A DNA stretch of 14,222 nucleotides from Lobulomyces angularis (GCA_027604685.1 JADHYX010000486.1:665-14886); one strand, 5' to 3'; positions 1-9,775 are shown, numbered from the stretch's first letter. Notes: a model not told the origin generated them from the sequence alone. Program-made: numbers and translations.

Positions 1-66
1 AAGAAAAAAAAAAAAAAAAAAAAAAAATTAAATCGAAAAAAATTTTTTTTTTAAAATTTTTCTTAC
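1..66 (-). other. Partial intron 9 of gene A, running off the window
   Basis: On the minus strand the last visible exon of gene A ends at 67 and is followed by a GTAAGA donor at 61-66. The rest to the edge is poly(A/T). The next exon, which by comparison with gene B should carry the second half of the PAS domain, lies outside the window. Confidence 0.7.
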
Positions 67-2417
67 ATTCATCATGGTTTACTCTATATTCCTCTGGCAT
101 TAACTCCTTAATGTTTCTTCCTAGTGCATAACTTGCTGGATAACCAAACATTTTTTCTGCTGATGCACTAAATTAAAAAAAAAAAAACAAAAAAAAAAAA
201 ATTAAAATATATGTATAAAAATATATTATAATACTTGAATCGTTGAATAAAACCTTTAGGATCGATAGAAATTACACCATCTACTACCGAATCCAACAAA
301 TTTTTCAATACTTTTCTCTCCATTAGAGCTTTAACTTCAGCCTGTCTGATATGACTTTCCATTTCTAATTCTCTCTCTTGAACCGTTATTGCTTCGTTTA
401 TTTCAGCCTCATCAGCTATTTTAAGATCTTTCAAGTTCACATCTTTTTGCCAATCTAGTTCCATCATTAGTTTTTGGAACTCTTCTTCCTTAGCTTGTTT
501 TTCTTCTTTAATCTTTTTTCTCAACTTTTCCAACTCTTCCTCTTGCGAATTTTTTAATTCAATTAAACCTTTCACCATAGTTTGTAATTTTTCTTCAGCG
601 TTTTGTTGTTGCGTATCCAAACTTACAACTGACTGAGTATCGTCCTCCTCATCTTCCTCTAATTAAAAAAAAAAACAAATATATGTTTATAATTAATTTT
701 TTTTTTTTTTTTTTTGTTTTGTCTTTCAACCTCCAAGAAGATCCAAATTATTTTTTAATGGTAAATTTTTATTGAGATTTTTATCACTGCCTTGACGAGT
801 CAACGTTTGGGATTCAGGTAAAGAGTGACTGCCAACACTAGAAGATTGAGATGCATCGCTACTTTGAAAATTACTGGCGTTAGTGCTTCGTTGATCTCCT
901 CCATTCTTTTTTAATAAATCTCTCTGAATAATTGCTGACCAATGCTTAAACCTCTTTGCTTTACGTGTCTTTTGTGCCCTTCGCAGTTGACGTAATTGTT
1001 GTTTTTGTTGGTTTATTAATCTTTTTTTAGTATTTAAATTTAATTAATAAAAAATATACAAAATTAAAAATAAAAATATATATATTACTTTGTAAGTTCA
1101 ATTTGATTTTCGGCTTGTAATTTAATAACTTTAATTGAAGATTCAGTAGCAGTAATCTTTTCCTTTTCTAAAAGGTAATCAAGTTTATGTTTGTTTATCA
1201 TATCCTGCTCTTCTAAGATTTGAGTTGAATTCATATTGGAAAATTCTTCTGTCATACGCTAAATTTATCAGTATTAATTTTTTTTTTCTTTTTTTACAGC
1301 TTCCAAGTCAATCCTATCAAAGAAAACGAAAAAAATAAAATAATATAATATAAAAAAAAAAAAATTTTTTAAAATGTTACCTTTTAAATGTCTCAACTCT
1401 CTTCTTTGTTGTTCACGAATTTGATCAAGTTTTTTCTTGTCTAATGCCTTTTGATGATTAATTTTTGACTGATTTTCTTTTATAGCAGCGATTTTTTGTT
1501 CTTCAGTTAGATGGGCAACTTTTAATTCTACCAAAAGTCTAAAAAAAGAAAAAAAAGTTTTTTTTTATTTTTTTTTTATTATTGATTAATTAAAGTAAAT
1601 AATTCAAATACTTTTGATCAGCAATTCTTCTTGCTTCAGCAGCGTTAAACTGTTTAATCTGTTTAACGTGTCTCTCTTCAATGTGGTCGATCAGTTTTTC
1701 AGTTCTTTCTCTATGTTCAGCCAACTTCTTTTTAACTTCTTCAATTTTTTTGTAAGCAATGTCTTGTTCGTGCGTTTTATTGTACAAAGCCTTGACTTCT
1801 CTTTGCTGCTGGCGTTGAAACCTTTTTGCAGCCTTTCTTTTTAAAACATCTTGCACTTGTTGTTCGTGGAGTGCCTTTAATGCCTTGACATCTTCATTGT
1901 GGAGAGTTTTTAAACATAAAGTTTCGTTTTCATCTTGGACCATAAAAAATGCCTCTTCATTTTTGTGAAATACTTCGTTTTCTCCTAAAAAGATTTGTTC
2001 CTCTATCTTTAAATTTTTTAAATATTAATTTTTCTTTACTTTTATTTTTGGTTTTTTTTTACCTTTTGACTTTCGGCTAAGAGATCTTTTACTACAGCTT
2101 CTAATTTTAACTATACAAAAAAAATTAAAAAATTTTAAAAAAAAAAAAAATACTTTTTTTTCTCTTTTTTCAGATCCATCACCACTTTGAAGTTTTTCGA
2201 CAAGTTCAGCAAGACGTTGTTCTTTGAAATCCGAGTATTGATTATTTACAGCAGGAGTTACTGCATCTGGAGCAGGTTTTTGCTTTGAGCTTTTCTTGTT
2301 TAAAGTGGTTGCTTGTTCTAAAGTTTTGTTTGCTGGTACACCTCCACCGCTATTTACACTTGCTTCTACTGCTTTAGAATGGGATTCTAAATTTGCTTGA
2401 ACAACTGGAGATGACAT
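67..2417 (-). CDS. Gene A: coiled-coil protein with FixL-like PAS domain (3' end missing)
   Basis: Exons (minus): 2417-2154, 2110-2063, 2006-1612, 1538-1381, 1317-1298, 1258-1089, 1020-731, 658-235, 167-67, giving 623 codons before the edge. The ATG at 2417 is the first in frame. What is seen: a low-complexity start (aa 1-88); a long Lys/Glu/Gln-rich coiled coil (about 100-345); a Ser/Asn linker; an acidic patch (EDEEDD, about 449); a second coiled coil (about 462-565); then the start of a PAS domain from LLDSVVDG (568) through NASAEKMFGY to MPEEYRVNHDE, with His621 at the FixL heme-ligand position. It is a paralogue of gene B, with the same intron positions and phases throughout. Inferred role: cytosolic scaffold/sensor, with ligand and partners unknown. 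Oddity: exon 5 keeps the conserved frame only if intron 4 ends in TG rather than AG. The family is not recognised by name. Confidence 0.85.
1318..1380 (-). other. Intron 4 of gene A with apparent TG acceptor
   Basis: The donor is a normal G|GTAAC after codons for RHLK. In gene B the matching 20-nt exon starts after AAAG and reads D-K-V-D-L-E-T. In A the aligned 20 nt (1317-1298) reads D-R-I-D-L-E-A in the same frame but follows TTTG. The only AG nearby is 4 nt further in (1315-1314). Using it shifts the frame and gives a TGA a few codons later in the next exon. The rest of the gene is intact, so this is either a rare GT-TG intron, a damaged splice site or a base error. Confidence 0.55.
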
Positions 2418-3134
2418 TATACCGCTTTTTCTTTTTTTTTATTTCTCTTTCTTTATAATTTTTTTTTAATAAAATAGTTTAAAAATGTAATATATGTACT
2501 TTAATTAATATAAAAAAAAAATAAAAATAAAAAAATATTTAAAAAAAATAACAAAAAAAAAAAAAAAATGAAAAAAAAAGTCTACAATTTATATTCAAAA
2601 ATAGAGGAAAAAAAAAAAAAATTTTTATTTGTTATTTTTAAACCAATCACTCTTCAGATTTTTTTTAAAAATAAAAACTGATACAAAATTTCACAAAAAA
2701 GGAAATTTCGTGTCATTTTGTTTTGTTAGTTTTGGTGAATTACTTCGTGAAAATAAAAAAAAAATGTAAAATTTTGTCAAAATGTATCATTATTTTTGTC
2801 TTTTTTTTTTTTTTTTTAAAAAAAAACAAAAAATAGTTAATAAAAATAATAAAAAAAAAAAACAGAAAGAAATTCAAATAAAGATTTTAAATTTTATATT
2901 AAAAATCAAAATTTTTTTAATTAAATTTAATACACCTTTTTTATAAAATAAGAAAAAACAATATAGTATAGAAATTATGTCTAAAAAAAAAAACTAATTT
3001 AAAACGTTATTTTAAAAAAAAAAAAAAAATAAAAAATAATTTTTTTTAGTAAATAACTCTATTTTTTTTTTTTATAATACAAATTTTTTTTTTTTCAAAA
3101 TTTTTATCTTTATATTTATATTTTTTTTGTTTTT
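2418..3134. other. Intergenic region upstream of gene A, downstream of gene C
   Basis: About 720 bases of A/T tracts with no convincing coding sequence on either strand. It should hold the promoter and 5' UTR of gene A (minus) and the 3' UTR of gene C. A less AT-rich island at about 2640-2800 contains a CCAATCA box. It also has imperfect nested inverted repeats (TGATACA at 2679-2685 against TGTATCA at 2783-2789; TTTCAC at 2689-2694 against GTGAAA at 2747-2752). These could be protein-binding sites but may be chance in such sequence. Confidence 0.5.
2643..2649 (+). promoter_or_regulatory. CCAAT-box candidate upstream of gene A
   Basis: CCAATCA lies 226 bases upstream of the gene A start codon. 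The same heptamer occurs 320 bases upstream of paralogue B (13982-13988). CCAAT boxes are the site of the conserved NF-Y/HAP complex. Use of these copies is an inference from motif and position only. Confidence 0.3.
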
Positions 3135-4299
3135 TTAAAAATAAGTTCCACTGTGACTTTCGTCGTAAGAATTTAATGTAGAATAGAGTGAATGCTCATC
3201 AAAATTTTCTTGGTATTCAAAACTTGAGTCATTTATTTTATTTTCAATCCTCTGTTTATAAAGAAAAAAATAAAAAAAATTTTAATAATTATTAAAAATA
3301 TAAAAAAAAAATATTCTTCTTTTATTGTTTTTTTTTTACCTTTTTTGGTAAAAAACTATTTTTGATTTCAACTTCAACTTCAAGAGGAGGAGAAACTTTT
3401 TTTTTTAAACTATTATTATTCGACAGTAAATTTTTTGTAGACAAGGAGTAATTTGAAAATCTCTTGAAAGACGATTTATTGATTCTATTTTCCTCATTTG
3501 ATTTTTCATTTTTGTTACTAGCGACAAATACGTTTCTGTTGCTGTTGTTGTTGTAAATTTTATTTGTTGTTGTATTGGAATTTATTAAATTACGTTCGTT
3601 AAATTCTCTTTTTTCTTTAATAATTTTTGAATATTTAATATTTTAAATACTTTTTTTCAAAATTTTTTTTTTACCTGCATCAACATATTTTCTGTTTTCA
3701 TTAAGTTGGTATGCAGTATCTCCAGCAGTCATGTTGGAAACGTTTAACCTATGGCCAGTAAGTTGGTACGAAATTTCATTGACAGTTTGGCAAGTCCCAT
3801 TATTATCGGCAAGTTGCAGATGATGCTGCCTCAAGAAGCTGTTACTGCTTGGTAAGTTATCTACCAAGACAGGTGGTCCTACTTCTGGTCTGTATCTGCC
3901 CAACGTGTTGTTGGGATCATACTTGTCAATGTCCCGCGTTTCCTCATCTAAATTTTTTGTCAATTCTCTTCCCATCCTTTTTTTTTTTGATTTTAATCTT
4001 AAAATTAACAACGCAAAAATCAAAGTTGTCCCAAAAACTGTTCCCACTATTATCACCAGTTTTAGATCGTTCATCGCTAACTTGGTATTTGGTTGTATAC
4101 TAGTTGTATTGATATTCTGGTCTGTTGTTGGGTAAAAATTTTCTACTTTTGATGTTGCATTGCTGGTGGAAGTACTCGTAGGTTTCACTTTGTTATCATC
4201 TGAAGATATCGTAAAAAAAGATGCACTAGATTCAAAAACAGTATTAATGTTCGTAACAGAGACTGTCACTTCACTTGCTTGCTTCGTATTAGTTGACAT
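3135..4299 (-). CDS. Gene C: single-pass membrane protein, Ser/Thr-rich outer part, Asn-rich tail
   Basis: Exons (minus): 4299-3675, 3614-3340, 3251-3135 (TAA); 338 aa. Residues 1-78 are rich in Ser/Thr/Asn with sequons at N47 (NAT) and N64 (NTT). One hydrophobic segment (about 81-100, LVIIVGTVFGTTLIFALLIL) is followed at once by RLKSKKKR, so the positive-inside rule puts the N-terminus outside and the tail inside. No signal peptide precedes it from this ATG; an upstream mini-exon (4368-4332) is possible. The cytosolic tail (about 230 aa) is Asn/Ser/Lys-rich, has two YQL-containing segments (about 178-180 and 197-199), basic Ser patches and an acidic, Tyr-containing end. The topology resembles fungal cell-wall stress sensors of the Mid2/Wsc type, but no Cys-rich WSC domain or clear homology is visible. 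The family is not recognised; a surface sensor or adhesion role is only a guess. Confidence 0.8.
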
Positions 4300-4331
4300 A
4301 ATATGAAAATTTCCTTATAAAAAAAACTTAC

Positions 4332-4368
4332 CTCTGAGTTTAAAAAAAACAATACATTTAGTATTCAT
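4332..4368 (-). other. Possible alternative first coding exon of gene C
   Basis: An ATG at 4368 opens 12 codons (MNTKCIVFFKLR plus one base) and ends at a consensus AGAG|GTAAGT donor. Splicing to the CAAG acceptor just inside the main exon restores the frame and joins it to ASEVTV of gene C, replacing the first seven residues. An in-frame TAA lies upstream of this ATG. The added peptide is hydrophobic but too short for a proper signal peptide. It could equally be 5' UTR. Confidence 0.3.
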
Positions 4369-4562
4369 GGCGTATAAAGTTGGCGTTTTAAAAACAATTT
4401 AAACTTTAGAAAGTTTAACTTGGATAAGAAAAGTTTTTTTACAAAAAAAAGTATCTAATATATTTACCAACCAAAAAAAAAGGAAAAAAAACCTTATATC
4501 TTTCCAAAAAAAAAAATAAAAAAATAAAAAATATGACTATTGAAATTTAAAAATTATCTTCA

Positions 4563-7405
4563 TCAAACATTAGAATGTTCCCCACTTTCACTCAGTTCCT
4601 CAAAATCTTCATAGTCTAACACATCATTAAATCTGTTCATAGTAAATGGAGTTTTTTTCCTATTTCCTATCTGCAATAATTTAAAAAAATTACGTATTAT
4701 TTTTTGCATTATCCAATAAAATACATAATTTATGTTTATAGTATTTACGCTCATTTTCACTCCGTATAAAAAAAAAAAAAAAATTTAAATTCATTTTCAA
4801 ACCTTTTCAGTAACAGGCATTGGAGTAAACGAATTATTTTCAAAATAATTATTCTTGCTGAAAGGTGTAAGTTGGGTGCGATAAGGTATATTGTTGTTTT
4901 TTGAAAAAATCTCGGATTCAGCTTCACAATTTGTAGAGTATGGGTTCTACAAAAAAAAAAAACTTGTAAGTATTAAAATTAATAATATTTTTATTCACAA
5001 TATTTGAAGTGAATTCGCTAATATCACAATCATCTGTTACATCTGTATCAACCGATTGCCTTGACTCATCAAAATTGACTCTTTTTTTTAAAGGAGAAGT
5101 AAATCCACTAACGCTTACTTTCTTTATCTTCTCCAATTGGATATTCTAGTTTTAGATTTTGATAGCTTAGCAAATAAAATATTTTATTAAAGTACTCACT
5201 TTGTTTGGAACATACGCATAACCATTACCCTCTAGTAGCTTTTCAATTTGCTGCTCATTTCCCCACTCAACGATGTCCACATCATCAATTTTATTACCAT
5301 GCAGTTTGTCATCCTGTTGCAAAACTCGAACCGATCTTCGAACTGGAGTAATAACTGATTTTACACCATGCACTGAAAAAAAAGTTTCAGAAATTTTTTT
5401 CAAATTTGAACACAAAAAAAAAAAAATTTATATTACTATTTCTCTCCTTTTTACTGGCTTTAATGGGAGTTAAAACCGTAAGACTTCCTCTCATATCTAA
5501 AACCTTCTTTATCAATTTTTCTTCACTTTCATCATTTTCTTCGTTTTTTATGCACATATCATTCATTAAATTCACAACATCGTTGATTGTTTCAGCGTTT
5601 GGTTTAGAAGTTCCAAGATCACTATCCTGCTTTGAAACTTCCGTATATTCAATAACTTCTTTAGAAAAACCTGGAAGCAAAGAAGGTTCAGGTGCTTCTC
5701 TGAGTGGTGATTCAACATCACTTTCGATTGTGAATGATGAAACTTTATTTGAAAATATGGTAGATGCCTGCATTGCAGAGTTACTTAGAAACTTAGTGGA
5801 GCTATCATATTGTTCTTTATTAATATTAAAAGGATCTTCATTAACATCAAAGTTATTTAATTCATCATTTTTTTTTTCTGCATCATGAACTTCAACCACA
5901 TCAATCTGTTCATCTTTTTCCGTACTAGAAGCAACGAGTTCACTGTCAGCATTTTGTTTATGCAACATTAAGGTTATATGCTTAATGCAACTTCGTATAT
6001 ATTGTTCGTCATCATGGGTTTTCTTTAAGTTGTCAGTCTGCACTACAAAAAAATCACGGTATCAGAAAAAAAAAAATATAAGATCTACCTAAACATTTTG
6101 CACAATTTTCCAAATTATTAAACTTTAGTTCAATGTTATACCAGGTCAGCCAAAAATCAATCCTACGATTAATTTCCTCATTACAAGATAAATTTAATAA
6201 TATTTTTCTAGAATTTTCTTCATCACCCATCTGAAAAAAAAAATTTAGATTTAAAAATTTTGCAGGTTACCTCAGCCAATTCTATGGCGCTTTGGAAAAG
6301 TTCTTCAGAATCTTTTTCATTTTCTTCTTTATAGAAGTTGTATTCAACAGAACCTTTTTCTTCAAATTCCTCATGAATGACGAATCTATTTTTAATTAGT
6401 CATATAAATTGTTTTCAATACAATTTACCCTGACTTGTCACTTCCATCACTACTTTCGTCAGAAAAATTAAGGTGGTCTGTTTTATTTACAGTATGAATT
6501 GCCATGGAATTTGAATTTTGGCAGATTTCATCACTGTATTGGATGGATGAGTCACTCATAAAATGTATTTGTTGCCCTTGCTCACTATTCATTGCGTTGA
6601 CCTCATCTTGAAGAGTTCTACTTTTTATTACGTTTATTCTGATGTTAACAAAACTGTTTTTAAAAAAAAAGAAAAGATAATTAATAAACAAACTTGAAAA
6701 AGTCTTCACTACTTTCATCTCTTTTTTGAACAGAATTATCAAATTTTTCGGATTTTTCTTTACTTTTTCTTTGGTTTTTGTAAACCCAAGGAGCTGGTTT
6801 GTCCAAAAAAATATTCTCACTGAAATAAATTTTTTAAGGTGAAATAGAGTTTGTAAGTTACCCAATATCGTTTTTAATGATATCTTCACCATCGTCGGAG
6901 TCATCATACTGGTTATAATCTTCCTCCAGGTTTTCTTTTTCCTCAATATTTGACAAAAACGAATCTTTATTTGGTAAAACTAAAACCTTTTTTGGGCTAG
7001 TTTCAATATCCTTAACTTCCCACTTTTTACCTTTTTTTTTGTCGGTTTGCTTGGATACATCAGAAACCTCTGCAGTACCTTTTTTGTTGAATGTGTTTAC
7101 TGGTTTTGTGGTTTTTGAACTGATTGTAGGAATCCTTTTTTCTAGTGGCACTTTAGACTTTTGAGCATCCAACTTATTTGTTACTATTTTTTGCTGCACA
7201 CCTTTAAATAGTCAAATAGGAAAAATAATTAATACAACTTTAAAAAATGTAATGTACCTGCTGTTTTCGAAGTTGGTTTAATTGGACCTGGTTTTCTTAC
7301 TGTTTTGGTAGTAGTAGGTTTTTTATTCTTTTCCAAGAGTTTTTTTTGTTTAAATTCTTCTAGTTTTTTTCTTAATTCCAACTGTTTGTCAACTGTCGAA
7401 CTCAT
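4563..7405 (-). CDS. Gene D: CKAP2-like mitotic spindle/microtubule-associated protein
   Basis: Exons (minus): 7405-7258, 7201-6862, 6819-6694, 6653-6429, 6385-6271, 6230-6089, 6042-5437, 5372-5200, 5145-4999, 4946-4803, 4670-4563 (TGA); 757 aa, close to animal CKAP2/CKAP2L length. Evidence for the family: an N-terminal basic motif LELRKKLEEFKQKK like the start of CKAP2L; a KEN triplet at 138-140 in an acidic stretch (the APC/C degron type known in CKAP2 proteins); an FW-containing helical segment (about 340-366); and the C-terminal signature VITPVRRSVR (574-583) followed by IEKLLEGNGYAYVPNK (610-625), matching the order ITPVRRSxR ... F/Y-V-PN in the CKAP2 C-terminal domain as I recall it. 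Many S/T-P sites (TSPKK, LTPIK, TSPLKKR, LTPFSK, KKTPF) suggest cyclin-dependent kinase control. The rest is basic or acidic and probably disordered. Intron 10 (132 nt, GTTTGA donor) is the least certain join. The family call is by eye. Confidence 0.7.
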
Positions 7406-7618
7406 GTTAATTAGGGCAAGCGTGAAGATAAGTGAAGAGAAACTTTGACAAGGATTTTGAGGTTTTATAGGAAAATTTTCAATGTCAGAAAATTAAAATT
7501 TTAAAAAATTGTTGATGGTTTTTTTTGATAATTCATTCCAATTTAATTTTTTATAAAAAAAAAAAGTAACGAATCTACTGCATAATTTTTAGTTTTTTTA
7601 CATATGGAGAATACTCAT

Positions 7619-8216
7619 TTAAAAGAGTAACAATAAAACTACAAAAAAATTAAGTAAACTAAATTTCCATATTGCGTGTCCAGCACTGAGTGCACTTGCT
7701 GCTTCCGTTTCATTTGCTGGAGCCTAAAATAAAAAAGTGAATACTGTTGTATTTTACAATGTATTTATATTTTTTTACATTTTCAGATGTTTCCATAGGA
7801 AGGGCTGAAGTTGAAAAAGTAGTAGTAGTAGTCGGTATGAAAGGAACAGAAGTAGTAGTTGATAATGCAGTGGTTGGGATTAGAGCATTCGTTTCGCTAA
7901 GAGCATTAGTTTCGCTTGGATTTTCCTTTGTGTGAGTTGGATTTTTTCTTAAAAATTATATTAAATAAATTAATAAGATTTCAAAGATATACCTTGGAGG
8001 TTTCGTTTTTTCTGGTTTATCTGTCTTATCAGGTTTTTTTGATTTGGAATCCTTTGGAGGTCTTTCATGTCTATTGTGCGTACCCTCGACTCTGTTGTGA
8101 ACATTTTTTGGTTTATCAGGTTTATCAGGTTTGTCAGGTTTATCAGGCGTAGATTGTGCAAGGACTTGAAGAGCACATAGTATGAGGATCAAGAGAAAAA
8201 CCTTATTGAACTTCAT
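7619..8216 (-). CDS. Gene E: small secreted, probably GPI-anchored surface protein with DKP repeats
   Basis: Exons (minus): 8216-7993, 7947-7779, 7723-7619 (TAA); 165 aa. The ATG is followed by a textbook signal peptide (KFNKVFLLILILCALQVLA, cleavage likely after Ala20). The mature protein starts with four tandem DKP units (25-36), continues with His/Arg/Lys/Pro-rich sequence and a second KPD/KPE cluster, and then a Thr/Ser-rich stalk (about 90-130, with TTTTT). The last exon gives small residues around SAG (144-146), a short spacer and a hydrophobic tail (about 152-165) that ends at the stop codon, the usual GPI-attachment layout. There is a sequon at N135. Expected at the cell surface or wall. 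No enzyme domain is present and the family is not recognised. It starts 595 bases from the divergent gene F and ends 213 bases before the start codon of gene D on the same strand. Confidence 0.82.
8109..8144 (-). repeat. Four-copy 9-nt repeat encoding Asp-Lys-Pro
   Basis: Four in-frame units, GAT/GAC-AAA-CCT/CCA, lie in gene E just after the predicted signal peptide. Units differ by only one or two third-position bases, so unit-by-unit expansion or contraction would keep the frame. Confidence 0.85.
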
Positions 8217-8810
8217 CTGATTCTTAGCAAAGTAGCTTTTGTTTTGTATGAAAATATTTTTTTTTTTTTCTAGTTCGAATTTCCATTTTTTAAACTTAAA
8301 ATTTTTTTTTTTGAAGGAAAAAATAATGAAAGTTTTCAACAATTTAAAATTTTAGAAGGATTTATAAAACATTTTCGTAAACCTTTTACAGAAGAAAAAA
8401 TACTAAAATTTACAGTAAATTTATGTAAAAAAATACTTTGCATGTAATTTATTGAAATAATTTAAAGTTTATATTACTTGGACCAAAGCAAAGATTGTTG
8501 GTAGATTTTTTTTTTTGAAAGTTTCTGCAAAATTAAAAAAAATTCATGATGTTTTTCAAAAGAGTTTCCAACTGATTTACTTGATGAAATCTGGAAATAA
8601 AAAATATAAAAAATCTGTTATTTTTTTTTTGATGTTAAAACTATATTCCAGATTATCTTATTATTAAGTTGTTACTAGAAGATAAAATGTGAAAAAGTAT
8701 GAAAAAGAAGACAATAAAATTTAATTAAATACATTTTTAAAAAATAAAATTTGTTATATTATCTATCCATCAAATTTTTATTTGACACCAAAAAAAAAAA
8801 AAAAAAAAAA
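8217..8810. other. Divergent intergenic region between genes E and F
   Basis: About 595 bases separate two start codons that point away from each other, so both promoters should lie here. Most is A/T tract. A stretch at about 8470-8590 is less repetitive and reads as a possible exon on the minus strand (listed separately). A run of 22 A lies directly before the gene F ATG. No other gene or RNA was recognised. Confidence 0.5.
8474..8590 (-). CDS. Possible terminal exon of an unrecognised small gene
   Basis: On the minus strand a TTTATTTCCAG acceptor opens a 38-codon frame (ISSSKSVGNSFEKHHEFFLI at its start, SLLWSK at its end) closed by TAA, with AATAAA about 18 bases later. Its composition looks more coding than the flanks. 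However, no matching upstream exon with an ATG could be joined, an internal TTTTGCAG and a shifted frame are also open for part of the stretch, and it could be a 5' UTR exon of gene E. Confidence 0.25.
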   Translation of the reverse strand: MSSSKSVGNSFEKHHEFFLILQKLSKKKIYQQSLLWSK

Positions 8811-9594
8811 ATGTCATCTTTTCTATTTTATTCATTCAACAGTGGAATAGCTGCCGCAACTGCTTCACTTTTGGCTAAACTAGCAACAACTTCTACTGAT
8901 CTAATCTATCACAACTTAAACTTTCTTTGTTCACTTTATCCATCAACTTGTGAAGAAAACAAACAGGTACATTTTGTTGTATTAAAATTCGGTGTTTAGT
9001 TAAAAAAAAAATTTTTCTTTTTTTCTAACATTTTTTAATAATTGATATACATATTATTTTTTTGAAAAAATTTTTAAAAAAAATAGTTTTGTTTATTATT
9101 TTTCTTTAAAACAATAGTTTGCAGTTTTTATTGTTAGAGGAATTTTTATACTGTCCATAGTTCTGACGAATGCAGTTATGTGGTATTATTTAAATAACTT
9201 AAAAATAAATATAAAAAAATTTTTTGCATGATTTATTTTTATTTATTTTATTTTTTTTTTTTTTAAAATAAAGTTTACGACCATAATTAACTGCAAAAAA
9301 AAAAAAAAAAAATTAAAATATAAAAACTTATAATTAGGACCTGGTACACTAAAGCCTTAGCGAATGCACCTTCTTCAATTATAGCTACCGTTATTAACAA
9401 CTCTACCAATCTCTTATTTTCAGTAAATACATAAAATTTTTTTTTTTTTAACAAAATCTTTTTTTGAAATTTAGGGAGTATTTGGATTGTTTTTTAATGA
9501 AAAGGTCAATGAACTTTGGTTATTTGGTGCCTTTCTTATAACCTTTGGAACTCTGATTATTTTAAGAACTGAAAGTAAACTTAAGGTTGATTAG
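8811..9594 (+). CDS. Gene F: TMEM42-like small membrane protein (EamA/DMT superfamily)
   Basis: Exons (plus): 8811-8966, 9118-9182, 9338-9422, 9475-9594 (TAG); 141 aa, near the size of animal TMEM42. Four hydrophobic segments are seen: about 8-26 (NSGIAAATASLLAKLA), 53-73 (ending LTNAVMW), 79-100 (ALANAPSSIIATVINN) and 115-131 (LFGAFLITFGTLIIL). Recognisable family features are A-x-x-AKLA in the first helix, TNAVMWTWYTKAL at the end of the second, SS-I-A-T in the third, then GVFGLFFNEKV and a final helix ending ILR. TMEM42 proteins look like half of a drug/metabolite-transporter unit; substrate and role are not established. Introns 1 and 2 (151 and 155 nt) are the longest in the window. It is the only clear plus-strand gene and is convergent with gene B (181 bases apart). 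Confidence 0.85.
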
Positions 9595-9775
9595 TAAAGA
9601 TTCATTAAATATGTTTTAAAAATCAAAAATTAAAAAAAAAATTGTAGTTTTTTTTAATATTTATATATAACCTTTTTTTTTTTTTTTTACTTTTAATTAC
9701 ACAAACAACACTTTAAAAAAAAATAAAATAAAGAAATAAACAAATCAAACTACTACCTTATTAACAATTTTTTTT

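Noticed and set aside
1614..1844. 76-codon plus-strand frame rich in Phe/Ser
   Set aside because: It is the antisense of the Lys/Glu coiled coil of gene A; such coiled coils routinely give Phe/Ser/Leu mirrors.
2679..2789. Nested imperfect inverted repeats upstream of gene A
   Set aside because: Arms are short (6-7 bp), spacing is uneven and base composition is extreme, so chance matches are expected. Noted but not claimed as a structure.
3849..4135. Two overlapping plus-strand frames of 76-84 codons
   Set aside because: They are complements of the gene C membrane-segment exon and have no independent support.
5406..5888. 160-codon open frame on the plus strand
   Set aside because: It lies opposite exon 7 of gene D, which splices in frame on both sides and carries the protein's acidic/Ser-rich middle. 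The plus frame has no splice partners and reads as a Phe/Ser-rich mirror.
7747..8152. Plus-strand frames with repeated VYQ/VCQ
   Set aside because: They are antisense of the DKP repeat and Thr-rich stalk of gene E, which has a signal peptide, intact splicing and a GPI tail.
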